Shown here: piece by piece, positions 17,401 through 25,962 of the stretch
Layout: every line of letters starts with the position of its first letter
Numbering within the stretch: position 1 is the stretch's first letter
DNA from: Aureispira sp. CCB-QB1
GTDB lineage: Bacteria; Bacteroidota; Bacteroidia; Chitinophagales; Saprospiraceae
Length of the DNA: 64,000 nucleotides
Assembly: GCF_000724545.1 (NCBI RefSeq)
Contig: NZ_JHBV01000043.1
Coordinates: 1-64,000 of the forward strand
Reading direction: 5' to 3'
Position numbers and translations under genes: made by a program
The notes under the pieces: generated by a model
Databases searched by the model: none
What the model was told of the DNA's origin: nothing
Seen by the model: the letters and a program-made list of their open reading frames with translations, nothing else

Positions 17401-18642
17401 ATGATAAAACATTGCTACTTATTGTTTGTCCTCTTGATTACTCAAGGAAGTCAAGCACAGCATCCTACTTGCAACAATTCTCGTTATTTGGATACTATTT
17501 TTACAGATATAGATACTACATTTAACCTGCTCTTTGGTGTCAATACGACTTATCAAGGTAATGTAGATAGTTTGTATATGGATGTTTATCAACCTGCAAC
17601 TGATACAGTCAGCAAACGACCATTGATAATATTGGCTTTTGGTGGAAGTTTTATTTTGGGAGAACGAACAGATATGGCACCGCTTTGTCATTACTATGCA
17701 CAGCATGGCTATGTAACAGCAACTATCGATTATAGATTGTACGATGGTCCTTTTGTCCCTTTTCCTGATTCGGTTGTCTTTGCTGATGTGGTGGTGAAAG
17801 CGATTGGAGATATGAAGGCTTCTATACGTTATTTTAGAGAGGATGCCGCTACGGCTAATTTATACAATATTGATACGAACGCAATTTTTGTAGGAGGAGG
17901 ATCGGCAGGGGCTATTATGGCGTTGCACACTGCTTATTTAGATACTACTGATAATATTCCACCTCATATTCTAACAGCAATTCATAATAACGGTGGTTTT
18001 GAAGGAAACACAACAACAAATACGCAATATTCATCAGAAGTGCAAGGTGTTTTAAACTTATCGGGAGCATTGGGGAATGCTTCTTGGGTGGATATGAATG
18101 ACGTTCCTGTATTTAGTGTGCACGATGATAACGATGATATTGTACCGTACGGGCAAGGGTATTCTACCATTGCAGGTTTCCCCATTTCTTATTTAGAAGG
18201 AAGCCAAGTAATTGCCGACACCGCAACTGCTTTGGGTATTCCCAATGTATTGATTACAATTCCCAATAGCAATGGACATGTTAGCTATGTAAATAATCCA
18301 CAATGGCAAGATTCTGTTTTTACTGGAATAGCGATGTTTTTACACGAAATCTTGTGCCCAATAACAACCTCTAAGTTGTCTATTGCCACAGAAGGGAGCA
18401 AGGTGTTGGTGTATCCAAACCCCGCTACTCAATATATTAACATAGCATTGGAGGAGGATAAAGGAGCGTACGCTGTCTTATTATATAATAGTGTAGGACA
18501 AAAAGTGTTTGAACAAAGTGATATAGTAACGACCAATTGGAGTCTGTCGCGTCAAAATTTGCCTGCTGGGGTTTATTATTTAAATATTGCATTCAAGGAT
18601 GTTCGTAAACAGAATATTCAAACCAAAATTATTTTTCACTAA
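17401..18642 (+). CDS. secreted alpha/beta-hydrolase with T9SS sorting domain, paralogue of the preceding gene
   Basis: A 413-residue protein with the same layout as its upstream neighbour: signal peptide (to about residue 19, SQAQ), hydrolase domain with LAFGGSFILG, nucleophile GGSAG (Ser168), acid in HDDNDDIVPY and histidine in NSNGHVSYV, then a T9SS type A domain from VYPNPATQYINI to the end. The elbow differs (GGSAG against GISAG) but the triad is kept, so both copies look active. The pair is a tandem duplication with clear divergence; the downstream LRR pair makes a second duplication. Substrate unknown. Confidence 0.87.
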   Translation: MIKHCYLLFVLLITQGSQAQHPTCNNSRYLDTIFTDIDTTFNLLFGVNTTYQGNVDSLYMDVYQPATDTVSKRPLIILAFGGSFILGERTDMAPLCHYYAQHGYVTATIDYRLYDGPFVPFPDSVVFADVVVKAIGDMKASIRYFREDAATANLYNIDTNAIFVGGGSAGAIMALHTAYLDTTDNIPPHILTAIHNNGGFEGNTTTNTQYSSEVQGVLNLSGALGNASWVDMNDVPVFSVHDDNDDIVPYGQGYSTIAGFPISYLEGSQVIADTATALGIPNVLITIPNSNGHVSYVNNPQWQDSVFTGIAMFLHEILCPITTSKLSIATEGSKVLVYPNPATQYINIALEEDKGAYAVLLYNSVGQKVFEQSDIVTTNWSLSRQNLPAGVYYLNIAFKDVRKQNIQTKIIFH

Positions 18643-18790
18643 TACATTTATCCCTTGAGAGTTTTGTTGTGAGAATCAAGAAAACTTTGTTAATTTAGGA
18701 ACGTGAAAAATAAGTTGAATGCTTGGATGCCATCCAAGAAAAATCAAGAACTATTTTGTAGCGAAAAGAAACGCCTTAATTCGTGTGTAG

Positions 18791-20467
18791 ATGGATATTA
18801 ATAAGACAATAGAGAAGATACTGGATACGAGAACAAATGCAACACTTAATAACTTAGATTTGAGTGACCAGTCGTTGGAGCAGTTGCCCGCTCAAGTTTT
18901 GGAAACCGAAAACTTGGGGGCGCTAGATTTATCTGGCAATGCGTTGAGCGAATTGTGCGACGATTTGTGTAGCCTAATCTCTTTGCAAGAACTCAATGTA
19001 GAGCATAATTTTATAGCTGAAATACCAGAAAAAATTGCTCAACTCAAAGCCTTACGTTCTTTCAACTGCTCTAGCAATGAATTGCAGTTTTTGTCCTTGG
19101 CTTTATGCGAATTGTCAGAGCTGGAAATATTAGGTTTACAACAAAATAAACTAACAACTTTACCACTTGAATTAGCTAATTTAAAGAAACTACGTTCATT
19201 TAAATTAGAGAGCAACCCACTAAAAATAATACCAGAGGTGATAGGACAACTATCTCAATTAGAAGTCCTTGATTTGTCAGATACTCGAATTCATTCGTTA
19301 TCGGATAATTTTGGAAATTTAGCAGGGCTAAAATGGCTAGATTTGTCTATTAATAACTTTAAAACCTTAACTTCTAATATTGGAACTTGCAAGGAGTTAA
19401 TTTATTTGGATATTAGCCACAATAAAATTCAAAATTTAGAAACTGTTTTGGAACAACTTTCAGGCTTAATGGAGCTTAATATTGAAGGGAATCCACTAAC
19501 ACGCTTGCCTAAGACAATTGGCTTATTGAGCAAATTGCAACGACTCGATGTAATTGCCACCCAATTGGTTGCCTTGCCTGAAGAGATTGGACGTTTAAAA
19601 AACTTAAAATATCTAAATGCATCCTCTAATTATTTAGAGGCTTTGCCAGAAAGCTTTGGAGCACTCGAATCTTTGACTCAGTTTGATGTTAGTGAGAATC
19701 AGTTGGAGTATTTGCCTAAAAGTTTTGGAGCATTAAAAAATCTAGAAGTACTCAATATCGAGTTGAATCCATTAGAGCATTTGCCCTTAGTGATCTGCGA
19801 ATTATCTAATTTGAAAGACTTAGATTTAACAGGAATAGAACTAAAGCAATTGCCTTATTCTATCTGTAAGTTGACCAACTTAAAACGCTTGGACTTGTCA
19901 GAAAACTTTTTGGAAGAATTACCAGAACAAATAGGAGAGTTGCCTAAGTTGGAAATCTTAGATTTGAGAGAAAATCAATTGGATAATTTGCCAACAGGAT
20001 TTGCTCGCTTAACGAGCCTAAAAGAACTGCACTTAGAGTATAATTTATTCTTAGAATTAGGGACAGAAATAGGGGAGTTGGTTAAACTTAAGAAATTAGA
20101 TCTTAGCTATAACGAATTGGAAGATTTGCCTGCCAATTTTACACAGCTACAACGCTTGGAACGACTCAATTTAGAAGGAAATGCTTTGTCTACTATTCCT
20201 AGAGAGGTTTTTAGTTTGCATCGAATCAAAGAATTGGACTTGTCAGATAATGAAATTAGCAATGTTCCTGATTTGATTGTAAGTTTAGAAAAACTCCGTT
20301 GGTTGGATTTGAGAAATAATCAATTGACCGAATTACCTATGGAGTTGGGATTGTTGGCAAATGTTTTAGAAGAGTTGTATTTAGAAGGCAATTATTTTAG
20401 AGAGGAAGAAAAAGAAACGATTATAGAATTATTACCCCATACAAATATTTATTTTGATTTAGATTAA
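18791..20467 (+). CDS. cytoplasmic leucine-rich repeat protein
   Basis: A 558-residue protein made of about 22 leucine-rich repeats of 23 residues with the pattern LxxLPxxIxxLxxLxxLDLSxNxL. There is no signal peptide, membrane segment or sorting domain, so it is expected to be cytoplasmic. The short N-terminal cap (MDINKTIEKILDTRTNATL) is followed at once by repeats and the C-terminus is acidic. This resembles the 'intracellular Ras-group' LRR class with no catalytic domain, so it is probably a protein-binding scaffold. A second LRR gene follows after 43 bp, forming a likely operon. Confidence 0.9.
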   Translation: MDINKTIEKILDTRTNATLNNLDLSDQSLEQLPAQVLETENLGALDLSGNALSELCDDLCSLISLQELNVEHNFIAEIPEKIAQLKALRSFNCSSNELQFLSLALCELSELEILGLQQNKLTTLPLELANLKKLRSFKLESNPLKIIPEVIGQLSQLEVLDLSDTRIHSLSDNFGNLAGLKWLDLSINNFKTLTSNIGTCKELIYLDISHNKIQNLETVLEQLSGLMELNIEGNPLTRLPKTIGLLSKLQRLDVIATQLVALPEEIGRLKNLKYLNASSNYLEALPESFGALESLTQFDVSENQLEYLPKSFGALKNLEVLNIELNPLEHLPLVICELSNLKDLDLTGIELKQLPYSICKLTNLKRLDLSENFLEELPEQIGELPKLEILDLRENQLDNLPTGFARLTSLKELHLEYNLFLELGTEIGELVKLKKLDLSYNELEDLPANFTQLQRLERLNLEGNALSTIPREVFSLHRIKELDLSDNEISNVPDLIVSLEKLRWLDLRNNQLTELPMELGLLANVLEELYLEGNYFREEEKETIIELLPHTNIYFDLD

Positions 20468-20510
20468 ATTTCAAGTCAGAATAGGATACAATCAGCATAA
20501 GCATATAACA

Positions 20511-22028
20511 ATGAATGTAGAGGAACAATTAAAAATATACTTAGAAGAAGAACAAGTAATAGAAGTAGATTGGAGTGGAAAAAATTTAAGCGCTGTTCCG
20601 TCTGGACTAAACCAAGTGAAAGGATTGGAACGACTGAATCTAGAGCGCAATAATTTAATGAATTTGCCAGATGAAATTACAGAAATTCGTAGCTTGCATT
20701 GGCTAGATTTGTCTGATAATTATTTAGCAAATTTGCCCGTACTAATGTCGAACTTGTCAGAGTTGAGATGGTTGGATTTATCTGCAAACGATTTTGAGGA
20801 ATTACCTAGTAATTTTGGAGATTTAACCGCTTTGGATTGGTTAGATTTAAAAAATAACAAATTACGTGCTTTGCCGAGCTCTTTTGGGCAGTTAAAAAAG
20901 CTGAAGAAACTCAATCTAGAAATTAATGAGTTAGAAGCTTTGCCTGCTTCTATTTGCGAATTAAAGGCGTTAGAATGGCTCGATTTATCAGATAATCAAT
21001 TGACGGATTTGCCTGAGGAGATAGCTCAATTACAAGAGTTAGAATGGCTAGATTTGGAAGAAAATCCCTTTGGTAAACTACCTGAATCTATTTGCCAATT
21101 AATTAAACTGAGAGAATTGGACTTGACGGGGATTGAGGCTGAAGAACTGCCAGAGTCAATCGGTAATTTAATCAACTTGGAGTGGTTGGATTTATCTGAA
21201 AATAAGTTAAAAGCTATTCCAGAGTCAATTGGTAATTTAGTAGGTGTCGAATGGTTGGATTTAAGAAGCAACGAATTAACGACGCTTCCTGAATCAATGA
21301 AAAATCTCCAAGCATTAACTCGTTTGAATTTAGAACACAATAACTTTGGGGGATGGGTTTCGGTTGTTGCTAAGTTAACACAACTTCAAGAACTAGATTT
21401 AACAACAACAGGTTTGGTCAATATTCCAGAGGACATATCAAATTTACAAGCACTAGAATGGTTGGATTTGTCAGAAAATAAGATCAAAGAATTACCAGAA
21501 GCACTAGGGGCATTAAGCAAGCTGACTTGGTTGGATTGTAAAGAAAATGAAATCACGCACATTCACCCCGCTCTTTATAACTTATATGACTTAAAAGAGC
21601 TGTATCTTAATTCCAACCAATTGACAACGATAGATAAAGAAATTGGGCAATTGGAAAGTTTAGAACGACTAGATTTGAGTTTTAACGAATTGTCAGAACT
21701 ACCAGAAGAAATTGGAGCGTTGCCTTTGCTAGTATGGTTAAATTTAGAAGAAAATAGATTTAGAACATTGCCTTCAGGAATTTGTGCCTTGACTCATTTA
21801 GAAGATTTGGATGTTTCTGATAATCAGTTGTCTAGTTTGCCTGATGATTTGGCTCAATTAGAAAATTTGCGCTTTTTAGATTTGCGGAATAATAATTTTA
21901 CAAGTTTGCCAGCTGTCTTGTCGCACTTTGGCAATCTACAAGAGTTGTATTTGTCAGATAATCCTTTGACCGAAGCTCAAGTTGAAGAAGCTAGAGCTAT
22001 GTTTCCCAATGCGATTGTTGAATTTTGA
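20511..22028 (+). CDS. cytoplasmic leucine-rich repeat protein, second copy
   Basis: A 505-residue protein of about 20 LRRs of the same 23-residue class. Here most repeats carry tryptophan before the strand (the motif LxWLDLSxN), a consistent difference from its upstream neighbour. No signal peptide or extra domain is seen. The N-terminal cap is MNVEEQLKIYLEEEQVIEVDWS. The two genes are most likely a tandem duplication and co-transcribed; a terminator follows this one. Partner and function unknown. Confidence 0.9.
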   Translation: MNVEEQLKIYLEEEQVIEVDWSGKNLSAVPSGLNQVKGLERLNLERNNLMNLPDEITEIRSLHWLDLSDNYLANLPVLMSNLSELRWLDLSANDFEELPSNFGDLTALDWLDLKNNKLRALPSSFGQLKKLKKLNLEINELEALPASICELKALEWLDLSDNQLTDLPEEIAQLQELEWLDLEENPFGKLPESICQLIKLRELDLTGIEAEELPESIGNLINLEWLDLSENKLKAIPESIGNLVGVEWLDLRSNELTTLPESMKNLQALTRLNLEHNNFGGWVSVVAKLTQLQELDLTTTGLVNIPEDISNLQALEWLDLSENKIKELPEALGALSKLTWLDCKENEITHIHPALYNLYDLKELYLNSNQLTTIDKEIGQLESLERLDLSFNELSELPEEIGALPLLVWLNLEENRFRTLPSGICALTHLEDLDVSDNQLSSLPDDLAQLENLRFLDLRNNNFTSLPAVLSHFGNLQELYLSDNPLTEAQVEEARAMFPNAIVEF

Positions 22029-22055
22029 TAAAACACAACATTATAGATTTAATAG

Positions 22056-22097
22056 AAACATGAGTCATCCCACTTAAAGGATCACTCATGTTTTTTA
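22056..22097 (+). terminator. intrinsic terminator of the LRR operon
   Basis: A 10-bp perfect stem AAACATGAGT / ACTCATGTTT (22056-22065, 22084-22093) running into further T residues. The reverse strand also has a short T-tract, so it may serve the convergent gene at 22127 as well. Confidence 0.85.
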
Positions 22098-22126
22098 TTG
22101 CTAGTTGGCAGTATTGTTACTAACAA

Positions 22127-22951
22127 TTATAGTGTATGATTTGGAGTAATACCAAGCGTAACCCTTTTAGTTATATCACTGTAAATTTCTTTATCAGCAA
22201 TCGAGAAGAGTAACATTTCTGTGAAGTATAGCTTTTTTGTTTTCTCTTTATCTCCTTTCCAAAGCTGTTGATGAATTTGTATTACTAATTTATTTAGCAC
22301 TTCATAAGCCGATTCTTTTGCTATAAAACAATCTTTATCTCTCTTGTTTATATACTGTCGGTTATCTAAATCACTTAATTGATTTTCTTGATATTTTTCA
22401 ATGTTCTTTAAGCGAATTAATACATTCATATCAAAAGCTAACATTTTAGAATTTCTTCCTTCTGGAATAGGGAAAAATTTATTGCTAGCATTTTCAGATA
22501 AGAGAATCCAATTTAGGGCATATGCTACTCTTGAATCATAAATAATATACTTTTCGGGAAACATGAATGAGCCAACCTTAGAGGAACTTGCAATTCTATG
22601 AAATGAAGGAGTAGAGTTGTTTTTATATATTTCTAGTAGTTGCAACGTATCCGAGTCTTTTGCTCCTCTTATACCTCCCCATTCTTTGATAATCCAAAGG
22701 CAAATTTCATCGAACAAAGCTTGATTTTTAAGTACAGAAGAAGAAAGAGCTTGTTGGATTTTTGGTTTTAAAAAAAGCTCTTTCTCATAAAGGTTTTTGA
22801 TCGCATTTACTTCCTTTAATTCCTTTGAAGAGATCACCTTTAAATCAACTAACTTTTCACTTTTTGATTTCCACTGGTACAAACTAGGTAATCGATCTTT
22901 GTATTGTTCTAAATATTGGACAATTTTATCTACTTTAAATTCTAGTTGCAT
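22127..22951 (-). CDS. hypothetical protein, possible OGG-fold-like
   Basis: A 274-residue soluble protein I cannot name with confidence. The middle has WGGIRGAKDSD, then FHRIASSSKVGSFMFPEKYIIYDSRVAYALNWIL. The 'IYDSRVAxAL' element is reminiscent of bacterial proteins annotated as 8-oxoguanine DNA glycosylase OGG-fold, but this is memory-based and weak. No signal peptide or membrane segment is present. It is divergent from a small membrane-protein gene with 84 bp between, which may share a promoter region. Confidence 0.6.
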   Translation of the reverse strand: MQLEFKVDKIVQYLEQYKDRLPSLYQWKSKSEKLVDLKVISSKELKEVNAIKNLYEKELFLKPKIQQALSSSVLKNQALFDEICLWIIKEWGGIRGAKDSDTLQLLEIYKNNSTPSFHRIASSSKVGSFMFPEKYIIYDSRVAYALNWILLSENASNKFFPIPEGRNSKMLAFDMNVLIRLKNIEKYQENQLSDLDNRQYINKRDKDCFIAKESAYEVLNKLVIQIHQQLWKGDKEKTKKLYFTEMLLFSIADKEIYSDITKRVTLGITPNHTL

Positions 22952-23035
22952 TGATTGATTTTTATGAACGTTTTAATTTGATAATACTTCGTTGTAGGTA
23001 TTCTTTTAAATAGCTTCTCAGACATACTACTTAAA

Positions 23036-23521
23036 ATGATTAAATTAAAAAAAATATTTTTAAATCCTTTTAGTTACCTACTAATAGCTTGTTTAGGATT
23101 ATTAGCTTATACAGAACTGAAATTATTTGTTCAACATTCTCTAGATCTAAGCGGTCGCCCTTTATATGATGTTAGGGAAGTGCTTGGGATACTTGCTGGT
23201 TTGTTTTTGATTAAGATGCTAGTGTGGAACTATTTTTCAGAACAAAAAAATAACAATTATTGGCTCTTATCGGCTGTTGTCCTAGATGTTGTCATGTTGG
23301 TTGGCGTATTCATGAACTATAATGAAATAATTAATTTTCATCTTAATTATGAGGAATATAGCTACAATTTTAGAAGTGATGAATACAGCCGAATTAAAAA
23401 AAAACATCATCCTTTTGATAATATTTCTATATTTAATCTAGGTTATTTTTTATTTCTAGTAGTGTTCTTTTGTCTAAAAAAATCTGAAGAAGAGGAAGAT
23501 TTAGAAATACTAGATAATTAG
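23036..23521 (+). CDS. hypothetical integral membrane protein
   Basis: A 161-residue protein with about four hydrophobic segments (near residues 10-28, 48-66, 78-98 and 130-148) and charged loops, one carrying YSYNFRSDEYSRIKKKHHP. The C-terminus is acidic (KKSEEEEDLEILDN). No family recognised. It is divergent from the gene at 22127-22951. Confidence 0.65.
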   Translation: MIKLKKIFLNPFSYLLIACLGLLAYTELKLFVQHSLDLSGRPLYDVREVLGILAGLFLIKMLVWNYFSEQKNNNYWLLSAVVLDVVMLVGVFMNYNEIINFHLNYEEYSYNFRSDEYSRIKKKHHPFDNISIFNLGYFLFLVVFFCLKKSEEEEDLEILDN

Positions 23522-23617
23522 TGTTAAGGAATTGATTTAAGATTGGTATTACTCATTTTAAGGAGCTAAAAATTAAAAGCTTTCAATTCAGGACGTTTTA
23601 ATAAAAAACTAGACAAA

Positions 23618-23660
23618 AAAAAATCTAAATACCAGAAACTAGTCCAGTATTTAGATTTTT
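23618..23660. terminator. bidirectional terminator between convergent genes
   Basis: A stem of ~14 bp (AAAAATCTAAATAC / GTATTTAGATTTTT, 23618-23632 and 23647-23660) flanked by an A-tract on the left and a T-tract on the right, so it works on both strands between the membrane-protein gene and the lamin-tail gene. Confidence 0.85.
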
Positions 23661-23691
23661 GCAAAACGAGGTTAATCGTTTTGTATAGATC

Positions 23692-25149
23692 TTATTTTAC
23701 AACTTGGAATTGTTGTGTCATTACTTGGTTACCAGTAACGATAGAAATGATATAAACACCATTTTCTAAGTCATTGGTAGCAATTTGAGTGGTATAGGCG
23801 TTGATATTAGTAACGTTCAATACAGTTTGTCCAAGTGTATTGTGAACCATTACTGTTTGAATTTCTGTTGCGCTTTGGATGTTCAAAACACTAGCAGCTG
23901 GATTAGGGAAAAGAGTAATTGGTTGCTCTTTTCTGTTGTTTACCTTTGCAGTGCTTGTAATCATATTCATACCACAAGTAGACAAGGTGTATCCTTCGTT
24001 GCGAGGAGCAGAAGGATCAAATTGAGTCACCCAACCAGAGATGCTAAATGTTCCTAGAGGAGCAGGCATGTTGTACAAATCAACATCGTTGTCAATACGA
24101 AGTGTGATTGTATCTGCGCTACCATCTGTAATGCGAACGTTAAAACCAGAACCAGTTCCTGTCCATTCAGCAGTATCTACTAAAGACATGTTTGCAAACA
24201 TAACGTGTCTATTTTCCCAAGACTCGTTCAATTGAGTTACGGTTGCTGGGCTAGCAGTTGGATTACCTTGAGAAATAACAGCAATACTATCTGGAGCAAA
24301 TTGTAACAAACCATTAAATTGAGAAACAGTTCCCCAAATGTGTAGAGAGTCACCTTCTGTAACGCTATAAGCATCTACATCGTTGAAAGAGAATACTCTA
24401 ATACCAGCGCTATTGTCACTGTTAGCAAAAGGAAAATCTAATCCATTACCACCTCTAAGGTCAATACAATGAGCAATTCCTCTCAACTCGCAAGTTACAT
24501 TTAAAGAATCGGCATTACCACTAGTATCAACATCATTGATTTGGTCAAAAGTATACAATGGGTAGCTTGGTGGTGGTGGTGGAACAACAACAACACAGTT
24601 GTTCATCATACCAGGAGTTGCAAACAATGAGTCTGTACCTGTAGTACCATTCAAACCAGCAAAGTCATTTGAAGTTCCCCAGCTAGCAGCAAGAATGTTG
24701 TCCGTTAGAGGATCACATAATTGCAAAGAACGACCTCCACCAGCAGCATTGGTTGGCCAAGGAGCAGAAGTCTCATAGTCAACAGAGTCAACAAGTGTAC
24801 CAGCACCATCGTAAATAGTAACATCCTCTCCACCATTAGACAAACCTCCATTTGTCCAAACAGCATTAGGAGCCATTCCAAATGCAGTGTGGAAAGCTGC
24901 AGAATCAGAAGCAATTACAAAGTAACCACCAGCAGCAATTGTATCTGAGCCAAAGGTATGGGTTACACCTTGTGTAAATGTGTAGTTTTGCAAGTTAACT
25001 GTAGATGCCCCTGCATTGTACAGTTCAATAAACTCTTCATTTTCTCCACTACCAGGAACGTTATAAAGAATTTCATTAATTACTACTTGTGATTGTGCTG
25101 CAAAGCTTACCAACAACATAGCAGAAAGAGTAGAAAATAATTTTTTCAT
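23692..25149 (-). CDS. secreted lamin-tail-domain protein with T9SS type A sorting domain
   Basis: A 485-residue exported protein. After the signal peptide (to about residue 20, AAQSQ) comes a lamin-tail domain, recognisable from VVINEILYNVPGSGENEEFIELYN through GGYFVIASD to the VDSVDYETSAPWP segment (about residues 21-140). A proline-rich linker (VVVPPPPPSYP) leads to an OB-fold-like middle domain with SAGIRVFSFNDVDAY and GTVSQFNGLLQF (about 200-370). The C-terminal ~75 residues (LFPNPAASVLNIQ... NDLENGVYIISI) are a T9SS type A signal. Probably a surface or secreted adhesion or nucleic-acid-associated protein; no catalytic domain is seen. Confidence 0.88.
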   Translation of the reverse strand: MKKLFSTLSAMLLVSFAAQSQVVINEILYNVPGSGENEEFIELYNAGASTVNLQNYTFTQGVTHTFGSDTIAAGGYFVIASDSAAFHTAFGMAPNAVWTNGGLSNGGEDVTIYDGAGTLVDSVDYETSAPWPTNAAGGGRSLQLCDPLTDNILAASWGTSNDFAGLNGTTGTDSLFATPGMMNNCVVVVPPPPPSYPLYTFDQINDVDTSGNADSLNVTCELRGIAHCIDLRGGNGLDFPFANSDNSAGIRVFSFNDVDAYSVTEGDSLHIWGTVSQFNGLLQFAPDSIAVISQGNPTASPATVTQLNESWENRHVMFANMSLVDTAEWTGTGSGFNVRITDGSADTITLRIDNDVDLYNMPAPLGTFSISGWVTQFDPSAPRNEGYTLSTCGMNMITSTAKVNNRKEQPITLFPNPAASVLNIQSATEIQTVMVHNTLGQTVLNVTNINAYTTQIATNDLENGVYIISIVTGNQVMTQQFQVVK

Positions 25150-25962
25150 AATGGTCTTATCTTAATTTTAATCAAATTGATTGATACATTGAAAGTGCTA
25201 AATTAACTAAAAATGTTCATACTGAAAAAAGGACTTTCCTTTTAAAACCACCTTGGCAGTTTAAAAAATGAAAAATAGGAAATTATATTTTGGCTATGTT
25301 TGGTCTTTACTACAGTATAAAGAGGATATAAAATTAAATGCCGAATAGAATTTTATATGTTAATTTTAGTTGAAATTTTTGTAAGCCTTTGTTAATACAA
25401 GTTTTTAGACAATTATGATAAAAATTAATTTATTGAGATGAGTATATTGGATGTTTTGTATTAAGTTGTTAATCAATGTGGTGTGGTTTTTGAAGGCACT
25501 AGGGAAGAACCATAGTTCTATATCTTATATTTTTGAATAAAAACAATCATTTTAGGATTACCAATAGTCAATAATGTAACAAGAACGTTAAAGAAATACT
25601 AAATATGTATAAAAAAAGAAATCTAGTTCTGTTTACTTTCTAAATATGTTTATCTTAGATATACAATCTAGAAAATTATTAGATTATTTTTTAAATAAAA
25701 ACTAAAAAATGTACGAAGTTTATGCCCTATAAACGTTCTAATAATTATAGACACTCATTCCCACCAATTAATTAGCTGATAAAATAGAATATTATAATAC
25801 TCAACATGCTTGACGACTTTGTTTTTATAACGAGTTGGAGGCTAAGAGGTAAAGTATGTAGCAAATAGACAAATAGTCGTCTATTATTGCAATTTACTTT
25901 ACAAGCATTCAGAAATGACATAAAACGAAAACTAAGTAAAAGTAATTTTAGGGATAAAAAGA
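25150..25962. other. long AT-rich intergenic region
   Basis: About 810 bp between divergent genes with no supported ORF, strong hairpin or member of the repeat families seen elsewhere. It should contain promoters for the lamin-tail and TPR genes. Confidence 0.4.

Noticed and set aside
20720-21340. Minus-strand ORFs within the second LRR gene
   Set aside because: They are mirror images of the repeated leucine-rich codons, an expected artefact of periodic sequence.
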